Shown: one piece after another, positions 38,876 to 50,225 of the stretch
Numbering within the stretch: the first letter of the stretch is position 1
Layout of the letters: the number at the start of each line of letters is the position of its first letter
Source of the DNA: Datnioides undecimradiatus
Lineage: Eukaryota; Chordata; Actinopteri; Lobotiformes; Datnioididae
Length of the DNA stretch: 64,000 nt
NCBI GenBank assembly: GCA_008933995.1
Contig: WARS01000031.1
Location: 896,001 to 960,000 of the forward strand
Direction: 5' to 3'
The notes under the pieces: model-generated
What the model was told of the DNA's origin: nothing
Database searches by the model: none
Seen by the model: only the letters and a program-made list of their open reading frames with translations
Program-made: the position numbers and the translations under genes

Positions 38876-41720
38876 CTAATTGAACAGGAGATTTTTAGTG
38901 TGTGTTTGCAGTTTTGGTGGAAGTTTGTTCTGCCCCAAGCCAAGTATCACTCTTTGAATGAACTCTAAAGTGTTTTTCATGGCTTTAGGATACTAAGGAT
39001 AAGTGTAAAGCATATGACAACCCAAACAAGATGCAAACTGCTTGAGGCAGGTTCGGGAGATTGTCCATTACAATACCTCAATAATGATGGCAGTAGACAC
39101 CGCATCAAGGTGGAGATGATTTGGAGAGAGAGGCACATCTTCATCGATGACAGTCAGCACTCCAACAGGCACTCAGTCCATTTGCCCAGGTCTCATCATT
39201 GTACGAAGCCTGTATAAATAAAAACAATATTACAACAGGAAATGCTGGCAGTATCAAATGTCAAAGTGTCATCTGTCCTGCCTACCCCACCATCAAGCCT
39301 TGACATTATGCCTTTATGAACTTCCATTTTGCAGTTTTATAAACATTTGTATACCTGAATCATTTTTCGAAAATGAGTGTTAATTAAGTATTAATTTCTT
39401 CTAACATTCATTTTCCATTGCTGTCCTCACTGGCTTGTTCTAGCTAGTGCATACCAGGGAGAGATATGCTGTGCCTCTTGTGCACCACAACATGGCAAGC
39501 AGGCTTAGCACTGTCAAGTTTAGCAGTGAAACCCAGCCACATTGACTGAAAACAGAGTTATTAAAATTTATGGCTGCTTCATCATATGGGTGATGCTTCT
39601 AGTCTAAGTCACGTGTATCCAGGAAATTTACATTTCACTCTCTCCATATGCATCTTTTTGAACAATTGTTTGCTTTCTTCGATAGTGACAGTAAACATGG
39701 GATGATAAAGTGTAGTAAAGGATTCCTTCCAAATCAAACCCTGGCTGCTAGGGTGAGGGCTTAGCCTTGATATGTGATATGATTTTACCAGGTGAACAAA
39801 GGCATCTACATCTAAACTTTTGTATGTTCTTTTTGTCTTGTTGCATCATGTAAGTTCAAGGTTTTATATGTAGATAACTACTCAGAAGAGCTGGGTTGGT
39901 GGCTTCACCCCCTGAACTGAACACACTGAAATGTCACAGTTAGAATGCAGCCAGACACTTAGCAAAATATCAACACATACATGTGCTTGAAGGTGTAATG
40001 AGAACTTACAAAGCAGGTGTTGTAGAAGTTACTCGGGTCATCACCAAGTAGCACAGGGAGGCCTTGGAGTACAAGGGTGCGCATTGCTATCACATCCAAT
40101 TCCTAGTAGTGGACAGTGAATAAATTAAGTTCTAGATTATGTAACTTATGTTATAAACACATTTGTCACAGTTTGTATGACTCTGATGATGTCACTACAC
40201 TGAACATTGTTAAGTAACAGCTGGTCTATCAGTCTCTTCTTACTTTCTTTAGGAAGGTGCAAGTTCTTAAAAGCCAAAAAGTCTGTCTTCATGCCATCAG
40301 CCAAGAGAATACACTATCAACCCAACCCTACCCAGCCTATGTCCCATTTTCATCCCCCTAATCTTGTATTGTAAAAAAGTCAAACATCATTCATGGTCAG
40401 ATCACCATATAAATAAAGTTATAAGACGCCTGTAGTAAACTTACCCGTGAATCACTTTGCTGCACAAAGCCAGCCAATGTCTGTCCAACACTTCCTTTCT
40501 TGGACTTGAAGATTGTGACAAAGTGTGGTGTGTACTGGTCTAGTGCATAGAGGTCATTCTGGAGGTTGGTGGTAGCTATCCTGTTGAACTCTGCAAATAC
40601 CTACACCACATAGGATAAGATAAAAAACAATGCATTTTTTTTTTTTTACCAACCTTTTAACATTTTTTTCTATTTGAAGCAGTTGTCACTACAGGTATTA
40701 TTTTTAGATTGACAGGTGTTTATGCATGGTCAGCACTAGACTGGTTAAACTTACTTGTTGCTCTGTAAAAAGAGCTGGCCACCTCTCCTTCAATGTCGTC
40801 ACCGGAGGTCTAGCTTCTACAATCTCCCGTCTGCGCAGTGAGAACGTCTGGTCCATCTTTGATGAAAGGACAGTTCCATTGGGGTTCCGTTTTTTCATTT
40901 CTTCAACCAGAAGCTTTCTCTGGGCCTCTAGGCTGTCTTCATTCTGCCCCTCAGGAAGGTTTGGCAAGTAATTTACTTCATATCTTCTCGGTCTTTTGAG
41001 TCCTTTTGATGCCATTTCTGAAGTACCTTGTTTGCCCCCATTTATACCAACCTCTACACAGCCTGCTCTTCTCAGTTAGTATGATAATTACCCATTTTGA
41101 ATTTAAGGCTGTTCTTCCAGCCAGAACATCCATCTGGTGATCCCTGTTCCTTTAGGATGGGATGTTTGCTTATGAGTGCTAATGCCACAGACTGGATCCA
41201 CTCTTCATTTGGATAAGCATCAAACTTGTAAATCTCTTCAGCGAGTCTTTCTAAAATGCTATGCTTCATGTCTCTTGGTACATTCAGGTATTTTTTTGTC
41301 TCGTAGACAAACAAGATTAGCTTGTCTCAGTCTGAATTCCACATCAACAGAGAAGTTTGGAATGTCAAAAAACTCTGGCCATTTGTCTTGTCTTGTTGAT
41401 GATGATGAGCTGTGTATGGACAGAATCTCAGTATCATCAGAAGCACTGGAGGCATCAGAAAAACCTGTGGTGGAGGGAGTGATGAGCAATGGAATGACCT
41501 TCACAGTGGCTCTGATAGCTGGCAAGTCTCCTATGTTATCGAGGTTGCAGAAGGCATTATCGAACTCTGGGTCTTCATACGTAACATTGAAGTCATACTG
41601 CAGGTTGCATTTTTCTTTGATTTTTATTTTCAATTCTTCAACAGTTCCTGGTTTTTCATCCAGTGTCACTTTCCTTATGTCCTGGTCATTTATGATAAGT
41701 CTTAGTTTATAACTTTCCAT
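38876..41720 (-). pseudogene. PB1-domain 'SAMD3-like' transposon protein, broken
   Basis: Exon 1 (41,720-40,755) starts MESYKLRLIINDQDIRKV. It has a PB1-type fold: a lysine-bearing first strand, and the acidic YEDPEFDNAFCNL motif at about residues 48-60. A conserved block follows with WPEFFDIPNFSVDVEFRLRQ, then HSILERLAEEIYKFDAYP, GCSGWKNSLKFKMGNY, KRPRRYEVNYLPNLPEGQ and RWPALFTEQQ. Canonical splice sites join it to exon 2 (40,600-40,445, 52 codons, VFAEFNRIATTNLQN...) and exon 3 (40,102-40,010, 31 codons, LQGLPVLLGDDPSNFYNTCF). A last exon (about 39,209-38,876) carries VGVLTVIDEDVPLSP, NLPQAVCILFGLSYALHL and YPKAMKNTLEFIQRV. Frameshifts lie in a T7 run at 41,291-41,297, near 41,075, and at several points in the last exon, with stops. 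Fish databases call such proteins SAMD3-like; position inside the transposon ends shows it is an element gene. The role is inferred as accessory to transposition. Confidence 0.85.
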
Positions 41721-41800
41721 GGTCCTAGAAAAAGTGAATAAAGTCAATTTAGTGCCCATTCCACATACTGTCATTCAACACATTATATAACGCTTCAGTG

Positions 41801-44423
41801 TTACATACACATTGCCTTTAACTTGGTAGCAGGATAAGGGGAAACATCATTCAACTCGGACAGCTGGGTGACTGTGAGAGATCCTCCCCCACTGAAGCAC
41901 AACTCATAAGCACGTAAATGTTCAATGTACCAAGAGGTCAAAAGCCTGCAGACTAATAGCGCCTCTGTATTGATGACAACAATGTGTGTTATTTGTTTGA
42001 ACTCTGGTAGGCCTGAGCAACTGCCGACTGAAATGATCATATCTGCACTGTATTTAACACCATCCACACATGCAGAACATGCAACCAGCACTGTACTTTG
42101 ATTGGCATTTCGCTGATGCAGCAAACCCTGAACATTTTCAGGGAAGGATGTGACCATAACTGACTACAGTTTATTGATTTGCAGAGGAGGTTTGAAGAAG
42201 GTTGAGGCATCCAAATGGAAGGCCATCATTTTCTGGTGTCTCACAGCCAAGGTATGTGCTACGTTCTTGAAATTACGAGCCACCTGAAGAACCATTTTGA
42301 AAAAGCTGTGCTTCCCTTCAAAACGCATCGTCCACACATCTACTAGTGGGCCAAAGGCTTTTATCTGTTGAGGGTAGTGCTCAATGAAATGATGTTTTGG
42401 ACAAAGCTTGTACATTAGAAATGTTTTCAGCAGCAACTCTCTATGTTCTGCAATTTTGCAATCCCGGAAGTGGATTAACTCTTCTGTGAAGTGTGATGAC
42501 ATCACCAACTCAAGTACATCCCATGATGGATCCCCCTCAGGGATATCGTGACCTATCATCAGTGGAAGAAGCCTCAGGAGAGACCAATTTTCATGGCCAT
42601 TTCCCCCAAGAGATCTCTTAGAGATGAAGGTCTTTGGAATGATTTGTGGTTTGTTAACTTTGTCAAAAAAAGTGTAGGGAAACTGTTTAATAGCCTTATT
42701 TAAAGACTCCAGAGAAATATATTTTTTGGTGATCAAATCCTGAATGCAAAGAAACAGCTCTGCTGATACCACACCCTCCAAAAAGTCATGATGAATGTCA
42801 GCTGGAAAACCTGACACCACATGAAAATGTGTCAGGTTTTCATTTTATGGATATCCATGTTTAACACCATGATGTCTTACTGTTGTAGGGTCTTGAAATA
42901 TCTCTTGCACATGTCTATCATGGTTTTCTCTAGTCCTAGGCTGGTACAGACCAGATCAGACCTCCTTGTTCTGTATGTCATCTCACTTACACATACAAAA
43001 CCGGCAAATGTAATCTGCTGCAAAACTCTCCCGGAATCCTGCCAAAGAGTGAGCCCCCAAGTTATCCGCTGCTACGTACAATACAGTTCCCTTAACACTT
43101 TCTGCTAGTTGTTCAACATAGACACCATGTTCCTCAAGGGTTGCAAGATCCTGAAGGAGAGGACGAAGAATGTCTGGGTAGCCATGTTCTTTCACAGTGT
43201 TAACCTTATACAAAAGTGAAAGCTGAATAGAGTGAAGAGCTGACTGATATCTGGAGTCCAGATTAGCAAGTACCCAACATAACATAACATTGTTTTTTCT
43301 TGGAGGTTCTCAGTGGATTAGACACTTCAAACTCATCTATGTATAGTGCAAGAGCAATCCTAAATTCATCCACATTCAAAAGAACATTTTCCTTGAAATT
43401 AGAGCCATCTCTGAATGAGTGGTATCTTTCCAATGAAACCAGTACCAGAGGCACCCAGTACTTTATCCAAAATATCCTTATTGTTTAACAAAGCCTGTAG
43501 TATTTTCAGGATAGGGACATATACAACAGGATGACTGGCTCTGTCAAGAAGATACTCAACTGGCATAACAACTGGAAATTCTCTGAGAACATAAGATGCT
43601 CTCTTGGCAGCTGTTGATAGGGATACTTGTGTATTAGTGAATTTCAGCAGGACATTGCTTTGTGAAACTGCTCTCGTACTGTCACTCACTGTGGAATCAT
43701 CCACATCACCACAATGCTGACTTATAATCCTGTGGACTGCACTTTGCAGTAATGGCTGTGAAAGTGGATGGATCTGGTTTATATGCTGAATTATTTCTTG
43801 TGTAGCACTTTCACTTATGTGCAGGATTGTTTGCATTTTCAAAAATAGTGATGCCAGGTTACGCTCCAGTTGAATTTCTAAATCCTGTATGTCATCTACA
43901 GACTCCTCAAACCCACACTCAACATCATCCTGCAAAGATTCCTCTTCTACCACTTCAGTCAGCTGATCTGGAAGTTCAATGTTTGATATTACTCCTGTTT
44001 TAAATTTTGCTGTAGCACTCCCACAACTTTACTTTTGTGAGCATTAAACGTTGCATCTACATTGCTCTGAAAATGGCAGCCTTCATATGGACAGATGACT
44101 TTTTGTTTAAGTTTCAAATGGCTGCGCAAATGTGTAAAAAACTCAGCTTCAATGCAGGGCTCTATGTACTCGCATAGCTGGCAGTGAAATGCAACTTTGG
44201 GATTATTTGCTTTTGCTTGCTTCAAGTCTGTTTGAGGGTGCCAAGAAGATAAATGCACTTTAAGTGCATTAAAAGATTTGAAAGTGCACACGCAATCCAT
44301 ATGAAGACATGGTATTGGCTGTTGGCGAGTGAAGACTCCATGCTTTAGACCATAGTGTTTTAACAAGTGGCCTCTCTTGTCTGCAGAAAAAATACAGTGC
44401 TTGCAGGTCCACTGCATCTTCAT
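41801..44423 (-). pseudogene. CACTA-type transposase with N-terminal C2H2 zinc fingers, broken
   Basis: From ATG at 44,423 the frame reads MKMQWTCKHC and encodes four C2H2-like fingers (CKHC..HYGLKH, CLHMDC..HLSSWH, CQLC..HLRSH, CPYEGC..H). The last lacks its final His at a frameshift near 44,020. A linker domain follows, then NVDEFRIALALYIDEFEV, VLANLDSRYQSALHSIQL and KGTVLYVAADNLGAHSLAGF, a CRFC pair, HFHVVSGFPADIHHDFLEG and WTMRFEGKHSFFK. The AADN, DIHHDFLEG and FEGKHSFF motifs match the conserved acidic positions of CACTA (Tnp2-like) RNase-H-fold transposases. The C-terminal block (KQITHIVVINTEALLVCRLL, AYELCFSG) ends at 41,801. At least four frameshifts (about 44,020, 43,440, 43,280 and 42,160) and three in-frame stops between 43,000 and 42,820 make it non-functional. 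It lies 80 bp upstream of the PB1 gene on the same strand. Confidence 0.88.
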
Positions 44424-44800
44424 GAAATTATTTTAAGTGGGTCTAGTCTCCCAAAATAATGCTGATGCTAATTAAAATGTAGTACAGCCAACACTTGCTC
44501 TAATAACTCTTTAAGATGAAGTGTACTGCAAAATATTGACTACTGGTACCCCACCTCCAGTGTACTTGAGGCTTGTGTTGACAAAGTAGCGGTTCAGTGA
44601 AGATTTGCAAGTTCAGTCACCAGAAGCACTTCTTCTGAAACAGAAAAAGAATTCTTTTAGTTACAGCATTACAGGAAAATACTTGTGTTCAATATTAATG
44701 TACTGGCAATTATTTGAAGACTTATTAAAATCCATTCAAATGCAACATTTCCTCGCTATTAATTTAGTAAATATTTAGTAAATTTAGTAAAAATGTGAAA
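44424..44800 (-). other. 5' leader region of the transposase gene
   Basis: Read on the minus strand, TTTTTCTGTTTCAG (ending near 44,637) is a good splice acceptor, followed by about 70 bp and a possible donor GGAG|GTGGGG near 44,560. A non-coding leader exon here, spliced to the zinc-finger exon, is plausible. It carries no open frame of note. Confidence 0.4.
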
Positions 44801-44957
44801 TTTAAAGTTGTTCTTCATTTTAACTGAACCTACAAAAGTACATTTTGATGCCAGAATTGCCACTTGAAAACTAGTTTAGACCCAGAAAGACACCAATGCA
44901 CCAGAGTATTGTAAATAACACAGAATCCAGAGCAAATAATTTTTATATATATCTATA

Positions 44958-45050
44958 TGAATCCCGAATATATGGAATGAAACTTTGAATATATTGAACG
45001 AATCCTGAATATATTGAATGAAACTTTGAATATATTGAATGAAACTTGAC
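44958..45050. repeat. Minisatellite, about 41-bp unit, just over two copies
   Basis: A unit of the form GAATCCTGAATATATTGAAT followed by GAAACTTTGAATATATTGAA is repeated twice and begins a third time. Within it, half-units built on GAATATATTGAA recur, so the array probably grew from a 20-bp unit. A single related piece (TTTGAATGAAACTTGA) appears again at 45,374-45,389, beyond the microsatellite. Confidence 0.85.
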
Positions 45051-45118
45051 TGACGTCAGACTTCACGGCAGTGCCGGCGGCCATCTTGTCTAACGTGTGG
45101 ATGCTGCAGCAAAAAGTG
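45048..45118 (-). promoter_or_regulatory. Promoter candidate of the transposon genes (CRE plus YY1-type site)
   Basis: A CpG-containing island in AT-rich surroundings. It has a perfect cAMP response element TGACGTCA (45,051-45,058) and, 20 bp on, GGCGGCCATCTTG (45,077-45,088 region), which on the minus strand reads CAAGATGGCCGCC, close to the YY1 core that often sits at or just after transcription starts. Both transposon genes lie downstream on the minus strand, and no other promoter-like block is visible in the element. No TATA box is required for this class. Direction and start site are inferred. Confidence 0.55.
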
Positions 45119-45281
45119 AATGACAATGAGTCAGTCCGCTCAGAATCTCGTAGCGGGAATATTAAACAATTTAAAATTGTTCTTCATTTTAACTGAACCT
45201 AGCCACTTGAAAACTAGTTTAGACCCAGAAAGTGACCAGTGCACCACAGTATTGTAAATAACACAGAATACAGAGCAAATG

Positions 45282-45283
<2 letters not shown>

Positions 45284-45346
<63 letters not shown>
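45284..45346. repeat. Compound (AT)n(AC)n microsatellite
   Basis: About 15 bp of AT repeats followed by about 44 bp of AC repeats, inside the right part of the transposon. Confidence 0.96.
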
Positions 45347-45347
<1 letters not shown>

Positions 45348-47839
45348 ATAGCATGCCGTTCAGGAAATTAAACCTTTGAATGAAACTTGAAACAGAAAGT
45401 AAGTTGTGTTCTTAACTGTTACTTCTTAAAAGCTAGTCAGAAGTAGATATTCTTAATAACCAAGTAAAGTTGACTAATTTTGGAAAGTAGGGATAGCTAT
45501 TGCACTTTACAGTGTTCATATATAGTACATTACATCCAACCAGGGGGTCTTTCCATTTTGATTTTAAATGGTATGGATGATTTTCATGAAACCATCTGCT
45601 GTGCAGCAGGTGCATGGTGCACTGTACACACAGTTACTGTACACAACTCTATACAATAACACCCTGTTCAAAATTTGAGTAAATTTGAGTAACTGTGTAC
45701 CTTATTTCTGACCTACATGCAAACAGACAATGCAAGGCACACTGGAATGTCATGTCAGTGTAAAAGGTTGAAAATGGAGTGTGGGCAAAAGCAATGGGGC
45801 ACTCTCTTCTGCCATACTAATGGGCTGCTTTGAGGCACAGGAAGCTGTGTTCTGAGCTCACCATGGCAACTGATGATAGGAATGTTTGACTCATCTCAAT
45901 GTCCCTATTTGCCACTTTTCTTTTTCTTCTCTGATTAGAAGCATGTATTTCATGTCAGTGTCAATCTGTACTGTAGTTTAAAAAGCAAAAAAACTTCAAT
46001 ATCAATAGAAAACAGTTCAGTTAAAGTAATAGTAACAATGATCATGTTAAGGTTTCAAGGAAAGAATAATGTTTACTGGCACCTCTGGCAAGTCTATAGC
46101 TATGCTGTAAAATCAAATGCTTGTTAGTGCTTCTTTGTGTGATACAACTACAATACATGCTTAATTTCTGCTCATATGTTGATCGATAAGATATGTTTGT
46201 CTCAGTGGTTCATTGGGAACTGTGTGCTGATGTACACACTCCTTTTTGAGAAGTAATCCCTAAACACATGTTAAAAAGTGAAAGCAAGAAAAATTATGAC
46301 CATGTGCTGTAGAGATAAAACTGCCGTATATACTGTGGGTTTGTCACCTCACACTTCTGCTTAGGGATGTTCAAACACATCAGGCCTCTTTAGCATTACA
46401 GTGAAAGAGCCTTCTGTGTGATGAAACTCTGAGAAAGATTCATAAATAAAAGATGGAGATATAGGCCATAAAATCATGCAGCACAAACAAAAGATTTACT
46501 CATGAATAACAGATACAATTTTTGTGATAATAACAATACACATAGGATCATAAATTAATAAGATTTGCCAAAAAAGTTTTAGAGTTTAAAACATACACAT
46601 GTGTATTATGCATAGCTACATACTGTATGGACTTCTCTCTCCTTTCACAATGAGTTACTATTAGTTGTACTGTGTTGGCTGATTGCAGCAATGAGCATCA
46701 TTCTTGTGAAAATGCACAGAATTTTACAAGTAATGAGACACACAAGTTGTATTATATTTTCTCAAACTTGGATCGCTTTTGACATTGTTCTCTCAAGAAT
46801 TAAAGAAGTTTTTCTAAAGAAGTTTGTACAAAGACTCTCAGACACTCCCTCCGCTCTTGCCTGCAAAATGCTGCCGTTAATGAGGAAAAGAGAACAAATG
46901 TATTCAGCTTGGTTGCACCTTTGTCCACAGTCTAGCCTTCCCTTTCTTTTCTCACTTGTGCACTCTAAATGACTCTGCCAATAATACACCAAATCATCTT
47001 GTTAGGAGGAAAATACAAGAGCATTTACTTAGATCCTATAAAGCTGGATAAAGCTGTAGTGTGACGCTGTTGTCTCCCCCATCTGGCAGTGGAAGTAATT
47101 TCACAAACAATGTTGATGGGCTAATGATGCTATAGGCTCCGCTGTACTCCACACACTAGATAATGCTCCAATGAACATTTATTTCTGTATCAGCGTTTAA
47201 TATTTCAGGTGCAAGCTCTCTTCACACAGTTATGACAGTTAAGGCTGTTTTAAACATTTACTTCTATCCAGCACCTTGTATTTATTGTTTGGATGTGTGT
47301 GCTTTTGTAGACTTTTTGCAGGGACAGATGGGCACGCTAAGGGAGTGTTGCTGCTTGTGCATTAAAGTGCCCATTGAGAAGGAAAATTAAAGTAATTTTG
47401 AAATTAATTTCATTACACCGTTTTCTGTTACGCATTCCTACCATGTCAAAAGATGCCTTTCAAAATGCAGTCACACCAAAAGGTTTACATATTGCACAAA
47501 GCTGATAACAGAATATGCAACATGGAGATTTAACTATAGCAGACTACACGCATCAACAGCTAGCTTTGCCTCAGTGAGTGCATGCTTTACTGCTGAACTT
47601 CTGTCACCATGACCCTCAAACACATTACAAAATATTGAATCTGGCTTAACAGTGGCTGGTTTGCAAAGTGAAAAAACACTTGATGTCACATTCATAAGAA
47701 AAAGCTGATGCAACAGCATCAGAAATAAGTCAGATACCAAATTGTTAAAGAAAAGCCCACAATCACATCCAAAAATGCCCAACAATAATGGGAATAGCCT
47801 TGTTGTATGCCAGCTGGCTGCCATACAAAACAAAACAGC

Positions 47840-47884
47840 TTTCTTTCTCTTTCTCTTTCATTCATTCTTTCTTTCTTTCTTTCC
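47840..47884. repeat. (TTTC)n imperfect microsatellite
   Basis: Degenerate TTTC/TTCA units over about 45 bp, pyrimidine on the plus strand. Confidence 0.9.
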
Positions 47885-49939
47885 AAAGAAGATACATTTC
47901 ATCAGCATTTCAACAGACTGACTGACAGGTAACAGACAAAAATACTTTACAGTCTAAAGATAGATTGCAGGATTGCACTTGTAATGCAAAGGAGATATTT
48001 CATGTGTCAATCACTTTTACATTTACTTTCCTTTGAATTAACCCCAGGAGAAACATGATCCAACTTAAATCCAAACATCACTTTATCAAATGAAACCTGA
48101 CCTCTTCCCTTAGGCAACTACCTGTCCTGTAACATATGGGTAAAAAAAAAAAGACAACTTTGTCAAACTTGCAGAAATTTTGAAAGGAAACATCACCAGC
48201 AATTTATATGTATTCTTTTAAAATACGATTGGATGGTTCTGTCTTTGTAAATAATGTACACATTATCAGGGAAACATATTTTCATCTTTTCAAAAATGAG
48301 CAGCATCAGATACAGCTGCAGTGATGCTTATCTACTCGAAGAATGGTTTTCTACTGCAGCTAACATAATGCACATCCCCATTACAGTCACAGACCACACT
48401 GTAATGAGCCTTTTTTCCTCATTTTCTCACTCCTCCACAACACAGCTCTGAGGCTCTGTATGCCCTAGAACAATGTGTTCTTAAGGAATAATAGATGTCT
48501 CTGGTGTTTCAAAAACATTCAAGAGCTGATAGGTGATAAATCAGATCTTGCTGAACTTGACAGTTTGTAATTTCTTCTCACACACACTTGATAGTATTTC
48601 TGTATTTAACTTTGAACTACATATCAACTCAATGTGTGTGTTTTGTCTGACATCACCACCACTAATGAGTTAGATCTAATAAGTGAGTTAATTGCCATGC
48701 CCATGTTGGGAGTGGTGGTTTTATTGTATTATCATGGGTTAATGAGCATGGTATTACACTGGGTGCATTTTTAGCTCTCCTGCTAATATTGTAACACTGT
48801 TCCATAATGTCAATTAGAGTTCAACATTCAATTAAGTTAGTTAGTTTAACCAATGCTTGTCAGACTGAGAGCTACACCTGCTATAGGAGCTTCACTCATA
48901 TATTTGTACAAGTTTGTGGCGTAACTGCACATTATAAGTTCTTCTTATATCCTAGCTATGTTTTTTTCCCCATTGCTCTCCCAGATTTCAGTTGTTTTAG
49001 TTAGGGATTTCTTTCAAGAGTTCTTGGACTTTAAGTGGCTTCTACCCTCATTGATGTGCATCACGCTTAAACCACTTGAGAGGACTCATATGTGTGGTCC
49101 AACCTTTTCAGTGCAAACACAGGATACCGTATACTGTATATGAGGTCCGATGTTTCTGTTGTTCCTAATTGCGGTGTGTTATGGTTGTGAGCATGCAGAA
49201 GCAGCAAGCAATAACTGTCGTGAGTCAGTGTTCTGTATTATATGTCCAAGAACATCATCTGGAACTATGTTACAAGCATTTTTGTGATCTCTTACAGGTG
49301 TGCATTTGCAGTCCTGCAGGTGCACATTTGCACATTGTATCAATGGACATGGACAAGTACAAACATCACACCCTTGCTTCCTGTTGAAGATCATTGGTAT
49401 TGATGAGGGTAGAGTCTCCAGTGACAACCCACTGACCAAACAGTGGAGAGCCAGCAGTCTTCAAGTTGGTAAGTATGCCTGTTGATTTTGTTTTCCAGAG
49501 TCAGACTGTTTGTGCCAAACTCTTCTGCACATCTCTTAGGCAATTAAGGGAGGACATTCAGTTCAAACTACCTTAACTGTGGCCCAATGGTACTTTGGTA
49601 ATTCAGCATTGCAACACATCAGCAGCCTCAAGACAATCATCTTCCCCCCAGCCTACTCACAAAATTTTGCTCACTGTGACTTCCTCAGCCTAAATGAAAC
49701 CCAGGGCAAAAAGGTGCTGTTTGGACACAGTGGAGGAGGTCCAATGCCTGTGTCAAATGTTGCTTTACACACTTAAACAGCAGAGCTTACAAAGAGCGAT
49801 CCAGGGGTGGTGGGAGTATCAGTGTATCACTATACAAGGTGATGACTTAGAAAAGAAAAGCAGCCACGCCCACAATCATCATATTTTTTGTGTTCTTTTG
49901 GAGAAATTAGTGGTGTAGAAAGGAAGGAGGAAAATCAAT

Positions 49940-50012
49940 CAATCAAATATTATTTGTGTCTTTGTATAGCACCTTTCATACTGACAAGCCAATAATAAGA
50001 ACAGGTGTAGAT
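49940..50012 (+). repeat. Possible short interspersed repeat tail (TGTATAGCACCTTTCATAC)
   Basis: The phrase 'ttatttgtgtctttgtatagcacctttcatac' resembles a motif recurring in vertebrate interspersed repeats ('tttatttatatagcacctttcata'). Only this end is recognisable and I cannot name the family. Confidence 0.3.
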
Positions 50013-50172
50013 TGTAAAAGACAGAAATAAAACTTTTACCCCAGCATAATGCTTTTTTAAATAAGCATGTTATTATGTGTGCTGCTGCTTCTTTTCTATG
50101 TATTTAAATGGTTTAACACAACATTTACAATGTAATGTTTGGTGTATGATGAGGATAACTCAAACAAAACCT

Positions 50173-50225
50173 CTTTCTTTCTTTCTTTCTTTCCTTCTTT
50201 CATTCTTTCTTTCTTTCTTTCTTTT
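50173..50225. repeat. (CTTT)n microsatellite
   Basis: About 53 bp of CTTT units with two interruptions. Confidence 0.95.

Larger units (their letters stand above)
44801..45290. repeat. Direct duplication, two copies about 370 bp apart
   Basis: Copy A (44,801-44,945) and copy B (45,170-45,290) share long blocks such as TTCTTCATTTTAACTGAACC, CCACTTGAAAACTAGTTTAG and GTATTGTAAATAACACAGAA. Copy A has about 25 extra bases after the first block. Each copy leads into an ATATAT stretch; in copy B this has expanded to the AT/AC microsatellite. The copies differ at several sites, so the duplication is not recent. Confidence 0.9.
37912..45514 (-). mobile_element. CACTA (EnSpm-like) DNA transposon, near full length, decayed
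   Basis: The left end starts CACTGTAAA (37,912) and the right end finishes TTTACAGTG (45,514): 9-bp perfect inverted ends with the CACTR start of the CACTA/CMC superfamily. About 20 bp inside each end the block GACTTTACTTAG (left) and its counterpart CCAAGTAAAGTTGAC (right) also mirror each other. Both sides are flanked by TT, consistent with a 2-bp target duplication but too short to prove one. The 7.6 kb interior holds two minus-strand genes, a zinc-finger transposase and a PB1-domain protein, plus a promoter-like region and subterminal repeats. Gene order from the right end is promoter, transposase, PB1 gene. Both genes are broken, so the copy cannot move by itself. The nearly complete structure suggests a single insertion followed by neutral decay. 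Confidence 0.85.

Noticed and set aside
41176-41712. 178-codon plus-strand open frame
   Set aside because: It is antisense to the conserved PB1 gene; the minus-strand reading carries the family motifs.
38876-41720. Host SAMD3 orthologue
   Set aside because: The gene lies inside transposon ends directly behind the transposase and matches the fish transposon-linked family, so a host gene is unlikely.
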